Below, piece after piece: positions 16,828-26,536 of a DNA stretch of 64,000 nt; the first letter of the stretch is position 1; each line of letters begins with the position of its first letter. The translations under genes and the position numbers were made by a program. The notes under the pieces are model-generated. The model did no database searches. It saw only the letters and a list, made by a program, of their open reading frames with translations, and was not told the origin of the DNA. Source of the DNA: Lacticaseibacillus porcinae (GTDB lineage: Bacteria > Bacillota > Bacilli > Lactobacillales > Lactobacillaceae); the NCBI RefSeq assembly GCF_003946305.1, contig NZ_RHNS01000003.1, positions 1 through 64,000 of the forward strand, written 5' to 3'.

Positions 16828-18264
16828 TCAGCCGATGCCGCCATCCATTTCCATGCCGATCAAACGATTAAGCTCAACGGCATATTCCATTGGTAATTCT
16901 TTGGTAAATGGTTCGACAAAGCCCATAATGATCATTTCAGTGGCTTTCGCTTCAGAGATCCCACGGCTCATCAAATAGTACAACTGCTCTTCAGAGACTT
17001 TAGAGACTTTGGCTTCATGTTCCATCGCCGCTGTCGCATTGTGAATTTCATTATATGGAATGGTATCAGATTTGGATTTTTCATCCATTAAAATCGTGTC
17101 ACATTCCACATGGCAAAAGGCATTGGCCGCTTTTTTAGTAAAGCGCACCGTGCCGCGATAATCCACCCGGCCACCGTTTCTCGCAATAGACTTGGAAATA
17201 ATGTTAGAGCTGGTGTTTGGGGCGTTGTGGATCATTCGCGCCCCATTATCTTGGTCGACCCCTTCGCCAGCAACGGCAACAGACAACATCGTTCCGCGAG
17301 CCCCTTCACCATCCAAATAAACACTTGGGTACTTCATGGTGGTCTTGGACCCTAAGTTCCCATCGACCCATTCCATCGTGGCATTCTTCAAGGCTTGCGC
17401 ACGCTTGGTTTCCAACGAGAAGACGTTTTTAGACCAGTTTTGAATGGTGGTATAGCGGCAGTAGGCATCATCTTGAACGAAGACTTCAACCACCGCCGCA
17501 TGCAAGGAATCGCTGGAATACGATGGTGCAGTACACCCTTCAACATAATTGACATGCGCACCAGGGGCCACAATGATCAACGTCCGTTCAAATTGACCAG
17601 AATTTTCCGCGTTGATCCGGAAGTAAGACTGGATCGGCACATCAGTTTGCACCCCTTCAGGCACATAAATGAAGGAACCACCAGACCACACGGCAGAGTT
17701 TAACGCTGCAAATTTGTTATCGGTTGGGTGCACCAAAGTCCCGAAATATTGTTTGACCAAGTCAGGATAATCTTTTAAAGCAGAGTCCATATCTTCAAAA
17801 ATGATCCCGAGTTTTTCAAACTCATCATGCATATTGTGATACACCACTTCTGATTCATACTGCGCCGAAGCCCCTGCTAAATATTTCCGTTCTGCTTGCG
17901 GCACCCCTAAGCGATCAAAAGTATTTTTAATGTCATCTGGGACATCTTCCCAATCTCTGTAAGTTTTATCGGTGGCTTTGATGTAATAACGCATCCGATC
18001 AAGATCGAGATCTGAAAGGTCAGGCCCAAAGTCTGGGTCTTTCATTTTCAAATAAGTGTGATAGGCCTTCAAACGAAAGTCTAACATCCATTGTGGTTCC
18101 TTTTTTTCTGCGGAGATCGCGCGGACGATGTCTTCAGTCAATCCACGCCCAGTGTCAAACACTGGGTCGATGTCATCATGAAAGTCGCCAGGATTTTCTG
18201 TGGGTAAGAAATCAACCGTATCCGCAACGGTTTCGTTGTTTTTCGTATTTTTGGTTTCAGGCAT
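16828..18264 (-). CDS. sufB: Fe-S cluster assembly scaffold SufB
   Basis: Core of the SufBCD scaffold on which Fe-S clusters are built in the cytosol. The 478-residue protein has the SufB beta-helix signature ([20 protein letters not shown], about residues 240-259) and the C-terminal region [19 protein letters not shown] (about 390-408) containing the conserved cysteine. ATG 18264 follows GGAAGGTG; the gene overlaps the end of sufU by 8 bases, so translation is probably coupled. It is the last gene of sufCDSUB. Confidence 0.97.
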   Translation of the reverse strand: MPETKNTKNNETVADTVDFLPTENPGDFHDDIDPVFDTGRGLTEDIVRAISAEKKEPQWMLDFRLKAYHTYLKMKDPDFGPDLSDLDLDRMRYYIKATDKTYRDWEDVPDDIKNTFDRLGVPQAERKYLAGASAQYESEVVYHNMHDEFEKLGIIFEDMDSALKDYPDLVKQYFGTLVHPTDNKFAALNSAVWSGGSFIYVPEGVQTDVPIQSYFRINAENSGQFERTLIIVAPGAHVNYVEGCTAPSYSSDSLHAAVVEVFVQDDAYCRYTTIQNWSKNVFSLETKRAQALKNATMEWVDGNLGSKTTMKYPSVYLDGEGARGTMLSVAVAGEGVDQDNGARMIHNAPNTSSNIISKSIARNGGRVDYRGTVRFTKKAANAFCHVECDTILMDEKSKSDTIPYNEIHNATAAMEHEAKVSKVSEEQLYYLMSRGISEAKATEMIIMGFVEPFTKELPMEYAVELNRLIGMEMDGGIG

Positions 18265-18700
18265 TCGCTTCACCTTCCGTTAATGCTTGGCTAGCTGCTT
18301 TCCAAGCGAGCATCGCACATTTGACCCGCGCTGGGAATTGATGGACGCCTTTTAAAATCGCCGCATCCCCGAGCACGTCTTCGTGTTCATTTTCGCCGTC
18401 GATCACCAGATCTGAGAACGTCGCCACCATGTCTTGCACTTCATCAGGCGTGTGGCCGATGATTTGATCGGTCATTAAACTGCCGCTTGCTTGGGAGATC
18501 GTGCAGCCACTACCTGAAAAAGCCGCATCGGACACTTTGCCGTCAGTCACTTTCAAGTCTAACGTCAACACATCCCCACAACTTGGGTTACGTAACGTGA
18601 TTTCATGAGTCGGCGCATCGAGTTTGCCGTGATGTCTAGGATGATATGCTTCATCTAAAATCACTTGGCGATACATTTGATCGAGTTTAGTCAAGGCCAT
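18257..18700 (-). CDS. sufU: Sulfur-transfer protein SufU
   Basis: A 147-residue zinc protein that accepts persulfide sulfur from SufS in Firmicutes. The expected cysteines are seen: NPSCGDVL (about residue 40), [12 protein letters not shown] (about 65) and KCAMLAW (about 127). ATG 18700 follows AAGGAGGTATTTCC. It overlaps the end of sufS (14 bases) and the start of sufB. Confidence 0.96.
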   Translation of the reverse strand: MALTKLDQMYRQVILDEAYHPRHHGKLDAPTHEITLRNPSCGDVLTLDLKVTDGKVSDAAFSGSGCTISQASGSLMTDQIIGHTPDEVQDMVATFSDLVIDGENEHEDVLGDAAILKGVHQFPARVKCAMLAWKAASQALTEGEANA

Positions 18701-19889
18701 GGAAATACCTCCTTGCAGCACTCACTGCCGCCACTAATTGATCGACGTCATCGTCATTGTTATACACACCAAAGCTTGCGCGCGCCGTGGCTGGAATGCC
18801 AAGGCGTGCCATCAAAGGTTGTGCACAGTGATGCCCTGCCCGCACCGCAATGTCTTGTTCATCTAAGAAAGTGGCCAAGTCATGCGGGTGGATGCCTTGT
18901 AAGTTGAAGCTGACAGTCGACAAACTCTCGTCGCTGCCGTATAACACAATATCTTCAATGTCAGACAAACCGGCGCGGAGTTTTTTGACAAGGCGATTTT
19001 CTTCTGCCATCACTTGTGGCATGTCGAGTTGTTGCATAAAGTCGATGGCTGCCCCTAACCCAAAGACTTGGGCGATGTTTGGGGTCCCAGCTTCAAATTT
19101 CAATGGCACTTCTGCCCAGCTAGTGGTTTGATCTTGGACTTCATCGATCATTTCCCCACCAAATTGCACTGGTGGCATCGCCTCAAAGAACTTGTAGCGG
19201 CCATATAACGCACCAGAACCAGTTGGCCCGTACATTTTATGCCCAGAAAAAGCATAAAAATCGGCATCGATGGCTTGGACATCTACTGGCATGTGCGGCA
19301 CGGCTTGCGCACCGTCAACAACAATGTAGCCGCCTTGGGCATGGACCAAATCAGCAAGTTCGCGTACAGGCACTAAACCACCAGAAACATTGGTGACTTG
19401 CGCCACAGCCAGGATCTTCGTTTTGGGTGTGATGTATTTCTTCAGTTGCGCGACATCGGTATCGCCATCAGATTTGACTGGTGCGATCACAAACTTCGCA
19501 CCAACGCGGTGAGCAAGCTGTTGCCAAGGGATAAAGTTTGAATGATGTTCAGCACCAGATACTAAGATCTCATCTCCTGGTTTGATGACCATTTCACCAA
19601 AACTTGAAGCCACCAAGTTCAACCCATCAGTGGTACTGCGCGTGAAGGTGATTTCTTCAGGCCGACTCGCGTGAATGAAGTTTGCGACTTTACCGCGCAC
19701 CGCTTCAAAGCCTTCAGTGGTGTTATAAGCGAGTTTGTATAAGCCGCGATGCACATTGGCATTGTCGTTAATATAATAATCTTGCAACGCTTTCAGCACA
19801 CTGGCAGGCTTTTGGCTGGTGGCTGCTGAATCTAAATAAACGAGTTTTGGATGAGCTTCAAAAAAAGGAAATTTCTCACGCATCAGCAT
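18687..19889 (-). CDS. sufS: Cysteine desulfurase SufS
   Basis: PLP enzyme that takes sulfur from cysteine for Fe-S assembly. At 400 residues it is of normal length. The PLP lysine is in DFYAFSGHKMYGPTGSGALY (about residues 212-231); the catalytic cysteine is in the class II motif RAGHHCAQPLM (about 357-367). The start is ATG 19889 or ATG 19883; both lie close after a weak GGTGA. The start overlaps the end of sufD by 14 bases. Confidence 0.96.
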   Translation of the reverse strand: MLMREKFPFFEAHPKLVYLDSAATSQKPASVLKALQDYYINDNANVHRGLYKLAYNTTEGFEAVRGKVANFIHASRPEEITFTRSTTDGLNLVASSFGEMVIKPGDEILVSGAEHHSNFIPWQQLAHRVGAKFVIAPVKSDGDTDVAQLKKYITPKTKILAVAQVTNVSGGLVPVRELADLVHAQGGYIVVDGAQAVPHMPVDVQAIDADFYAFSGHKMYGPTGSGALYGRYKFFEAMPPVQFGGEMIDEVQDQTTSWAEVPLKFEAGTPNIAQVFGLGAAIDFMQQLDMPQVMAEENRLVKKLRAGLSDIEDIVLYGSDESLSTVSFNLQGIHPHDLATFLDEQDIAVRAGHHCAQPLMARLGIPATARASFGVYNNDDDVDQLVAAVSAARRYFHGLD

Positions 19890-20889
19890 TCACCAACGTT
19901 TCATCAATTGTCTTAAACAGTTCATTGCGTAAATCAGGATCGGCGATTTCACTTAACCCGGCTTCCAAGAATCCGCGGATCACTAAGCGCTTAGCGACCG
20001 CCTCAGGAACCCCGCGACTCATTAAGTAATACATTTGTACTGCGTCCACGCGAGACACAGAAGCGGCGTGGCCAGCGGTGACGTCATTTTCGTCGATCAA
20101 CAAAATTGGGTTAGCATCCCCGCGGGCTGCTTCAGATAACATCAACACGCGATTTTCTTGTTGGGAATCAGAGCCGCGAGCACCTTGGACGATATGGCCG
20201 ACACCGTTAAACGCGAGGTGTGCTTTATCCACTAACACGCCGCGTTGATTGATGTGGCCGACAGTTTTTTCACCATAGTTGGTGATACCAGTGACATAGC
20301 CGATGTGTTGTTTCGCAGAAGCTAACACGCCGACATTGACGGTGGCTTCAGCCCCTGAGCCGTTAAGATCAGTGGTCAACAAACTGGCGCCGGAGTTATG
20401 AGAAAAGCCCGCAACCGTCCAGTTCAAATGCACATCTTTGCCTAAGCGTGCATACCGTTGCAAAATCACCATATCAGCGTCGAACGCATCATAGCTCAAC
20501 CAATCGATTTGGGCGCCTTCATCAGCGTCAAGTTCAACTGAGACCCCAAGCATTTCACCGCTTGACACCCAGCGTTCTTGCAACGCCACATGCGCATTGG
20601 CGCCGACATGGATCAACACGTTGCCACCAGTGGTTTGCGGGCCACTGATTTTGATTGGCGTCGGATCGTTGTAGTTTTCAGGAATTGAAATCTCAGTTTG
20701 CGATTGCGGCGCATCTTGTAGCCAAGTATCTAAGCTGCTAGCTTCCGTCATTGCAACTGCCGAATCGGTGGACACTTTGACGCTATCAGGTGCCTGCACT
20801 GATGATTGACCTCGGACGTCGTCTTTGGCTTGTTTCAAATAACGCGCTAACGGGATCTTTGGCGTGTCAGGTAAAGTCAATTCAGGCAT
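19876..20889 (-). CDS. sufD: Fe-S cluster assembly protein SufD
   Basis: A 337-residue partner of SufB in the SufBC2D complex. It has the SufB/D beta-helix, with the C-terminal segment DANPILLIDENDVTAGHAAS (about residues 262-281) and YLMSRGVPEAVAKRLVIRGF that mark the family. ATG 20889 follows AGGTGACGCC; the longer in-frame ORF to 20955 overlaps sufC and is rejected. It overlaps sufC by 8 bases. Confidence 0.95.
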   Translation of the reverse strand: MPELTLPDTPKIPLARYLKQAKDDVRGQSSVQAPDSVKVSTDSAVAMTEASSLDTWLQDAPQSQTEISIPENYNDPTPIKISGPQTTGGNVLIHVGANAHVALQERWVSSGEMLGVSVELDADEGAQIDWLSYDAFDADMVILQRYARLGKDVHLNWTVAGFSHNSGASLLTTDLNGSGAEATVNVGVLASAKQHIGYVTGITNYGEKTVGHINQRGVLVDKAHLAFNGVGHIVQGARGSDSQQENRVLMLSEAARGDANPILLIDENDVTAGHAASVSRVDAVQMYYLMSRGVPEAVAKRLVIRGFLEAGLSEIADPDLRNELFKTIDETLVNADA

Positions 20890-21649
20890 TGGCGTCACCT
20901 GCTTTGAGGTGTTCGTAGCCGGTTTTCTCCAATTCTTTTGCGAGTTCGGCGCCACCAGTTTCGATAATTTCGCCGTCTTTCATGACATGAACGAAATCAG
21001 GGACAATGTAGTCGAGTAAGCGTTGGTAGTGGGTGATCATCAAGGTCCCAAATTCAGGGGAGCGCATTTTGTTGACGCCGTTTGCGACAATGCGTAAGGC
21101 ATCGATATCAAGCCCTGAGTCGATTTCATCAAGCAATCCGAACTTTGGTTTGATCATCATCATTTGGAGGATTTCGTTACGCTTTTTTTCACCACCGGAG
21201 AAGCCTTGGTTCAAATAGCGATCCGCCATGTCTTCTGGCATTTTCAAAAAGTCCATGGTGGCATCGAGATCTTTAAGGAACTTCATGATCGAGATCTGAT
21301 CATCGTCTGGGCGGCGAGCGTTGATCGCCGCGCGAATAAATTCGGCGTTAGTGACCCCAGCAATTTCTGCAGGATATTGCATCCCTAAAAACAACCCGGC
21401 GCGGGCGCGTTCGTCGACGCCTTTATCTAAAATGGATTCACCGTCAATGGTGATATCCCCTTGGGTCACCAAATACTTAGGGTTCCCCATGATGGTTTCG
21501 GCTAAGGTTGATTTCCCGTTACCGTTAGGACCCATCAAGGCATGGATCTCGCCAGTGGATACGGTTAAGTTGACCCCTTTGAGAATTTCTGGGTGTTCTG
21601 GCTCTTCTTTAACTTTGACGTGTAAATCAGTGATCTTTAATGTGGTCAC
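20882..21649 (-). CDS. sufC: Fe-S assembly ATPase SufC
   Basis: ABC-type ATPase of the SufBCD scaffold, 255 residues. Walker A GPNGNGKST (about residues 40-48), ABC signature FSGGEKKRNE (about 150) and Walker B FGLLDEIDSGLD are present; H-loop MITHYQRLL. The start is GTG 21649, spaced well from GGAGGCGACGGTT. It is the first gene of the operon. The 229-bp region upstream (21650-21878) to the LysR gene is AT-rich and has no clear consensus promoter. Confidence 0.97.
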   Translation of the reverse strand: MTTLKITDLHVKVKEEPEHPEILKGVNLTVSTGEIHALMGPNGNGKSTLAETIMGNPKYLVTQGDITIDGESILDKGVDERARAGLFLGMQYPAEIAGVTNAEFIRAAINARRPDDDQISIMKFLKDLDATMDFLKMPEDMADRYLNQGFSGGEKKRNEILQMMMIKPKFGLLDEIDSGLDIDALRIVANGVNKMRSPEFGTLMITHYQRLLDYIVPDFVHVMKDGEIIETGGAELAKELEKTGYEHLKAGDANA

Positions 21650-21878
21650 AACCGTCGCCTCCTATGGATTATGTATCGTATTGTTTATTGTAAGATAATC
21701 GATTGCGTGCGGCAAATCGCGCAAATTGAAAAATTGTCATTATTTTTGTGAGGAAAAGCACCAAGAAGCCATTCGTAGCGCTTTCTTAGATGAATAAAAA
21801 ATTTGAAAATAATGTGAGTCGTGACAAACCACAAGTTTTTACACGGATTCGCACAAGTTTTCCACAGATAATGCCAAT

Positions 21879-22757
21879 TTATTTTTTGGCAGATTCACGC
21901 AATAATCGGGTAAATAAGCTGCCAGCTGCACTCAATTGCCGATAAGCGTACACTGCAGTTAAACTTTTCGTCGTCATGTCTGTCGGCAATGCGATCAATT
22001 CGCCATCATCGAGCTGCGATTGGACACAAAACTGCGGGAGAAACGCCACTCCTAAACCAGAAATTGCAGAATTGCGGATCGCTTCGATACTCCACAGCTC
22101 CATATTCGGTTGCAAGCGAATGCGTTTGGCGGCCAAATAGGCATTGAACAACTCTAAATAACGGGCATGCGGGTCGTTCATTAAGCCGCAAACTGCTTTT
22201 GATTGACCTGGCGTGACGAAATCTTGTTGGGCCGCAGTTAATGCGGGACTGCCGACTAACACCAACGGATAGTCACCGTATGTGTCAGTATGGACACTGG
22301 CAGGATAATCGCGAACATCATAATGCACCGCAATATCCACTTGTCCGTCAGCCATTTGTGCATAAATGTCGTAACAATTCAGCACGCGGATCACCAATTC
22401 GACCCCAGGGGCTTGTTGTTTGAAATCATGTAACACACCTTGCAGTTGATAGGTCAACAAGGTTTCTGGAACGGCCACCACTAAGCGGCCGACAAGCCCG
22501 TCAGCATTTTGGGCAAAACGTTGCAGCGCCGCTTCATCTTCGAGGAGTTGATCGATCAACGGCATCGCCGCAGTCCCTTTGGCAGTTAACACCATTTGTC
22601 TGCCTACTTTGGTAAACAATTGCACCCCTAGTTGCACTTCCACTTGTTGCACTTGAAAGGTGACAGTTGAAGGCGCGTAGTTCAATAAAGCCGCCGCTTT
22701 TTGAAACGAGCCAGCAGCTTGAATGGTTTGGACAGTTTTTAAATATTTCAAGTCCAT
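21879..22757 (-). CDS. LysR-family transcriptional regulator
   Basis: A 292-residue LysR-type regulator. The N-terminal winged HTH (TVQTIQAAGSFQKAAALLNY followed by APSTVTFQVQQVEVQLGVQL, about residues 9-48) precedes a two-lobe effector domain (LVVAVPETLLTYQL onwards). It is divergent from a GNAT gene with about 100 bp between starts, the usual position for a LysR regulator and its target. The effector is unknown. Confidence 0.9.
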   Translation of the reverse strand: MDLKYLKTVQTIQAAGSFQKAAALLNYAPSTVTFQVQQVEVQLGVQLFTKVGRQMVLTAKGTAAMPLIDQLLEDEAALQRFAQNADGLVGRLVVAVPETLLTYQLQGVLHDFKQQAPGVELVIRVLNCYDIYAQMADGQVDIAVHYDVRDYPASVHTDTYGDYPLVLVGSPALTAAQQDFVTPGQSKAVCGLMNDPHARYLELFNAYLAAKRIRLQPNMELWSIEAIRNSAISGLGVAFLPQFCVQSQLDDGELIALPTDMTTKSLTAVYAYRQLSAAGSLFTRLLRESAKK

Positions 22758-22783
22758 AGTTAGTTCAACCTTTTTGAAGTATG

Positions 22784-22801
22784 AGTTCGAATGTTTCGAC
22801 T
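22784..22801. promoter_or_regulatory. Possible LysR operator
   Basis: AGTTCGAATGTTTCGACT is an imperfect 18-bp dyad in the LysR-GNAT divergent gap. It has no copy elsewhere to support it. Confidence 0.25.
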
Positions 22802-22860
22802 AGACTGAAGCAAACGACACCTATAGACTAACAGATATTGATGCAAAATGGGAGGCAACT

Positions 22861-23349
22861 ATGAAAATATCACCTTATACATCCGATCCACACACCACTG
22901 CCGAATTGATCGACTTGATTCTTTACTGCCAAAATACCGAAGCGCAACTCAACATCACCATGGCAGAACAACCCGATGTGTTGATGATCCCTGAATATTA
23001 TCAAGCACGCGGCGGGGAGTTTTGGGTGGCCACTCAGCAAGGCCACGTCGCCGGCTGTATTGCGTTACTCCCTGTGGATAAACACACCGCTGTTTTGAAA
23101 AAGTTCTTCACTTATCCCCAGTTTCGTGGCGGTAACGTGCATCTTGGTTGGCAGTTGTACCAAAGCTTCTTGGCATATGCTCAAGCCCACCACTTCAAAC
23201 GCATCGTTCTCGACACCCCAGAAGGTGAGCATCGCTCGCATCAGTTTTATGAACGGCAAGGCTTTAAACAAATTCCCTTTGAACAGCTCGGTGTCGACTA
23301 TGCGTTTCCTGATCGACACAGTCGCTTTTATATCTTGGATCTGGCGTAA
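22861..23349 (+). CDS. GNAT N-acetyltransferase
   Basis: A 162-residue acetyltransferase. Core features are VAGCIALLPVDKHTAVLKKF (beta strands, about residues 61-80), a degenerate acetyl-CoA loop FRGGNVHLGWQLYQSFLAYA (about 88-107), then IVLDTPEGEHRSHQFYERQG. The substrate is unknown. ATG 22861 follows GGGAGGCAAC. The divergent LysR gene is its likely regulator. Confidence 0.85.
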   Translation: MKISPYTSDPHTTAELIDLILYCQNTEAQLNITMAEQPDVLMIPEYYQARGGEFWVATQQGHVAGCIALLPVDKHTAVLKKFFTYPQFRGGNVHLGWQLYQSFLAYAQAHHFKRIVLDTPEGEHRSHQFYERQGFKQIPFEQLGVDYAFPDRHSRFYILDLA

Positions 23350-23380
23350 TTGTGGTATCCTGAAAGTATTGAAACCACAA
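23350..23380. promoter_or_regulatory. Inverted repeat before the TetR gene
   Basis: TTGTGGT (23350-23356) and ACCACAA (23374-23380) are perfect 7-bp inverted arms 17 bases apart, ending at the ribosome binding site. It could be an autoregulatory operator or an RNA hairpin that hides the ribosome binding site. Confidence 0.4.
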
Positions 23381-23390
23381 GGAGCCGCCT

Positions 23391-24041
23391 ATGTCTGTCA
23401 ATAAAATTTCCACCTTGTTTACCAGCACCTTAAAAAATTCTGATTTATCAGAAAAACAACAAGCTGTCCTCACCGCTTGTTTAGAACTTTTCTCTGAACA
23501 AGGTTATGAAAATACCTCAACGGCTGACATCGCCAAACGTGCCCGCGTCGCAGAAGGCACGGTATACAAGCATTTCAAAACCAAACAAGAGATCCTCAAC
23601 GCCATTTTAAAGCCGATGACTGATACTGTGGTCCCAGAAGTCGCCGCAGAATTCGTTGATCAGATCCAGCCTGATCAGTTCACGAGCTTAGAGGCATTAT
23701 TGCGCTTTGTCGTCGCCGACCGCTTGCAGTTTGCCTTAGATAACCGCGCGATCATTCGCGTCTTTGCCCAACAAGCCTTCGTCCGTCAAGATCTGCTACA
23801 AAAAGTCCTCACCACCTTAAATACGCAATTTAACCACGGCTTCTTACCCGCGCTGCATCAACTCCAAGCACGCGGCGAAATGGTGAAATGGGAGGATGTC
23901 CGGATCTTTCGGTTGATCGGCAGCACGGTGTTAGGATACGCCTTGCCTGTGGTGATGATGCCTGCAGGAACTTCGACTTTTGATTTTGAAAAGTCAACGA
24001 ATGAAATTGTGGAAACGTTGTCGAAAGCCTTCAGCGCTTAG
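23391..24041 (+). CDS. TetR-family regulator
   Basis: A 216-residue repressor-type protein. The N-terminal HTH is typical (ACLELFSEQGYENTSTADIA followed by KRARVAEGTVYKHFKTKQEI, about residues 28-67). The C-terminal ligand domain is not assigned. ATG 23391 follows AAGGAGCC. The tag gene starts 10 bases after its stop, so they are probably co-transcribed; no exporter lies next to it. Confidence 0.9.
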   Translation: MSVNKISTLFTSTLKNSDLSEKQQAVLTACLELFSEQGYENTSTADIAKRARVAEGTVYKHFKTKQEILNAILKPMTDTVVPEVAAEFVDQIQPDQFTSLEALLRFVVADRLQFALDNRAIIRVFAQQAFVRQDLLQKVLTTLNTQFNHGFLPALHQLQARGEMVKWEDVRIFRLIGSTVLGYALPVVMMPAGTSTFDFEKSTNEIVETLSKAFSA

Positions 24042-24051
24042 GAGGGACATG

Positions 24052-24585
24052 ATGGCAGACGAAATTTTTTGGCCAGACTCAGATCCTTTGTTACGCAAAT
24101 ATTATGATAACGAATGGGGCTTCCCGGAACACGACGATCAAAAGCTGTTTGAATTATTGACCCTTGAAGGCATGCAAGCAGGCTTATCTTGGTTGACTGT
24201 GCTCCGCAAACGTCAGGCTTTCGTTGATGCTTTTCATCAATTCGACATTGAGACTGTCGCAAAAATGTCCACAACAGACGTCGATGACTTAATGAAAAAT
24301 CCGAATTTGATCCGCAGTCGCAACAAACTCAACAGCGTCATCACCAATGCGCAAGCGATTCAAAAGGTGCAACAAGAATTTGGAAGCTTTGACGAATTTC
24401 TCTGGCAATTCGTTGATCACTCCCCCATCATCAATCACCCCACCTCAAACGCCGATATCCCGACTCAAACGGAATTGTCTCAAACTGTCGCCAAAGCCTT
24501 GAAAAAACGCGGCTTCAAGTTCGTGGGGCCGGTGATCACTTATAGCTTCTTACAAGCAGCAGGACTGGTGAACGATCGTTTCTAA
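24052..24585 (+). CDS. tag: DNA-3-methyladenine glycosylase I, lacking the zinc site
   Basis: Base-excision enzyme removing 3-methyladenine from DNA, 177 residues. The catalytic region LEGMQAGLSWLTVLRKRQ (about residues 35-52) and KALKKRGFKFVGPVITYSFL (about 150-169) match Tag. All four zinc ligands of E. coli Tag are missing: Cys4 (here Ile/Phe), His17 (YYDNEW instead of YHDNEW), His175 (LVNDR instead of LVNDH), and Cys179 (the protein ends at NDRF). ATG 24052 is chosen because ATG 24049 is only 2 bases from GGAGGG. Confidence 0.9.
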   Translation: MADEIFWPDSDPLLRKYYDNEWGFPEHDDQKLFELLTLEGMQAGLSWLTVLRKRQAFVDAFHQFDIETVAKMSTTDVDDLMKNPNLIRSRNKLNSVITNAQAIQKVQQEFGSFDEFLWQFVDHSPIINHPTSNADIPTQTELSQTVAKALKKRGFKFVGPVITYSFLQAAGLVNDRF

Positions 24586-24594
24586 ACGCATAAC

Positions 24595-24627
24595 AAAAGA
24601 CCGTCGAAAAATTTCGACGGTCTTTTT
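24595..24627. terminator. Bidirectional terminator between tag and metI
   Basis: AAAAGACCGTCGAAA and TTTCGACGGTCTTTTT form a strong stem with A and T runs on both sides. Confidence 0.9.
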
Positions 24628-24640
24628 GATACCCTTAATT

Positions 24641-25327
24641 TTAGTGTTGCAGTTTGCGAGTAATGATATCCCCAACAAATTGGAAAATGAACACCATGAC
24701 CAAAATGAGGATCGTTGCGACCCAAACGACATCGTTTTGGAAGCGTTGGTACCCCATCGCAATGGCCATGTTCCCTAAACCACCACCACCAACGGCACCA
24801 GCCATGGCAGTCAAACCGACGACAGAAATTACTGTTAAGACAGTGACCCGGACTAATTCACCTAAGCCTTCACGTAAATACACGCGGAACACAATGCCCA
24901 TGGGACTGATCCCCATCGCTTCAGCAGCTTCGATCACCCCAGGGTCAACCGTGACTAAGGCATTTTGCACTTGGCGCGCGAAAAATGGTGCGGTGCCGGC
25001 GATCAATGGCACTAACGCCGCCGTCGCCCCGATCCCAGTCCCGACGATGGCGTGAGTAACAGGATACATTACCGCCAGCAAAATAATGAATGGGATCGCC
25101 CGGAAGATGTTGACGATTTTATCTAAAATAAAGTATGCCACGCGGTTTTGCAATAAGCCGTGGTCATCCCACAACACCAACAACACCCCAAGGATCAACC
25201 CGAGGATCGCAGACACGATCATGGTGACGACCGTCATATACAAAGTTTGCCAAATGGCTTGCACAAAGCCGCCATCGCCATTCCAAATCGGCACAACGTT
25301 TGGTAAATAGTGTTCAAAAAAGCTCAT
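24641..25327 (-). CDS. metI: Methionine ABC transporter permease MetI
   Basis: Integral membrane subunit of the MetNIQ importer, 228 residues with 5 or so spans. The EAA loop (VIEAAEAMGISPMGIVFRVY, about residues 134-153) contacts MetN. Its ATG overlaps the stop of metN (TAATG). It is the last gene of a T-box-controlled operon. Confidence 0.94.
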   Translation of the reverse strand: MSFFEHYLPNVVPIWNGDGGFVQAIWQTLYMTVVTMIVSAILGLILGVLLVLWDDHGLLQNRVAYFILDKIVNIFRAIPFIILLAVMYPVTHAIVGTGIGATAALVPLIAGTAPFFARQVQNALVTVDPGVIEAAEAMGISPMGIVFRVYLREGLGELVRVTVLTVISVVGLTAMAGAVGGGGLGNMAIAMGYQRFQNDVVWVATILILVMVFIFQFVGDIITRKLQH

Positions 25328-26379
25328 TATTCTGCCTCCGTGGTAATGTGTTGCACTTGCACGTCGTTATCGGCCAAGTACTTGAAGGTGCGGTCAATGT
25401 CAGCTTGGGTGCCTGACAACACAACGATCAAGTTCCCAAATGGCGTCCCTTGTAAGATTTGAATGTCACCAAACAAAATGTTGGCCGTGACATTGAAATC
25501 TTTGTACAACGTTGCGACTAATGGTTGATCAGTGGACGCACCTAAGTAAGTCAACCGCACCAATTGGTCGGCGCCTTTTAAATGCGCAACTGCTGGTTGT
25601 TTGCGAACAGATTCGATCGCCGCATCTAATTGCAAAGTGGTGTCGATGAAGTCTTTGGTCAATTGTTCTTGCGGTTTGGCGAAAATGTCCAACAAACTCC
25701 CACGTTCAATGATGCGACCAGCATCCATGACGGCGACTTTGTTACAGATCTGCTTCACAGCTTCCATTTCATGGGTGATCAACACAATGGTCAAGCCTAA
25801 GGTCTCATTGAGTTCTTTCAACAAGTCCAAAATGGAACTGGTGGTTTTAGGATCCAGCGCAGAAGTCGCTTCATCAGAAATCAGAATTTCAGGATCTGAA
25901 GCTAACGCGCGGGCAATGCCGACCCGTTGTTTTTGACCGCCTGATAACTCAGTTGGAAAAGCCGTCGCCCGGTCTTCCAAGCCAACGAGTTTCAACATTT
26001 CAGTGACTTTTTTGTCGATTTCAGCTTTTGATTTCAAGCCTTTTAATGGGAAAGCGACGTTTTCAGCGATAGTCAGCGAGTTCATCAAGTTGAAGTGTTG
26101 GAAGATCATCCCGATGCGTTTGCGTTCAGTCCGCAATTGCTTGGGGCTTAACGCCAACATATCTTCTCCTAACACGTTCACTGCACCACTGGTTGGGCGC
26201 TGCAGTAAGTTGATAGTGCGCACCAACGTTGATTTGCCGGCGCCAGAGTAGCCAACCACACCATAAATATCGCCGCGTTCAACAGTGAGATCCACGTGAT
26301 CGACCGCGTGGACACTACGGTTTTTTTCACGAAATTGTACATCCACGTCGCTTAACGTGATGACTGCTTCTTTTGCCAT
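25327..26379 (-). CDS. metN: Methionine ABC transporter ATP-binding protein MetN
   Basis: A 350-residue ATPase of the methionine importer. Walker [11 protein letters not shown] (about residues 38-47), signature [15 protein letters not shown] (about 145-159), Walker [13 protein letters not shown] and H-loop LITHEM are all intact. The C-terminal NIL domain (about 268-350) is the methionine-sensing domain that gives trans-inhibition. ATG 26379 follows GAGGAAG. Confidence 0.96.
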   Translation of the reverse strand: MAKEAVITLSDVDVQFREKNRSVHAVDHVDLTVERGDIYGVVGYSGAGKSTLVRTINLLQRPTSGAVNVLGEDMLALSPKQLRTERKRIGMIFQHFNLMNSLTIAENVAFPLKGLKSKAEIDKKVTEMLKLVGLEDRATAFPTELSGGQKQRVGIARALASDPEILISDEATSALDPKTTSSILDLLKELNETLGLTIVLITHEMEAVKQICNKVAVMDAGRIIERGSLLDIFAKPQEQLTKDFIDTTLQLDAAIESVRKQPAVAHLKGADQLVRLTYLGASTDQPLVATLYKDFNVTANILFGDIQILQGTPFGNLIVVLSGTQADIDRTFKYLADNDVQVQHITTEAE

Positions 26380-26420
26380 GCATTCTTCCTCGTTTCTTCT
26401 CGTCGCATTTTACAAACGAA

Positions 26421-26444
26421 AGCGGCACAACATTGCGTGCCGCT
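26421..26444 (-). other. Hairpin between metQ and metN
   Basis: AGCGGCAC / GTGCCGCT, 8-bp perfect stem, in the 157-bp gap between metQ and metN. It is not followed by a T run on the minus strand, so it is more likely an mRNA processing or stability element than a terminator. Confidence 0.45.
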
Positions 26445-26536
26445 CAGCGTTATCTAGTTTACCACAATCGCAAGCTGTTGCGACAGGTGCAAAATTTTAG
26501 GATCGTTCGTCGAGCTGCGCCAAGCAACGCTCTGGC

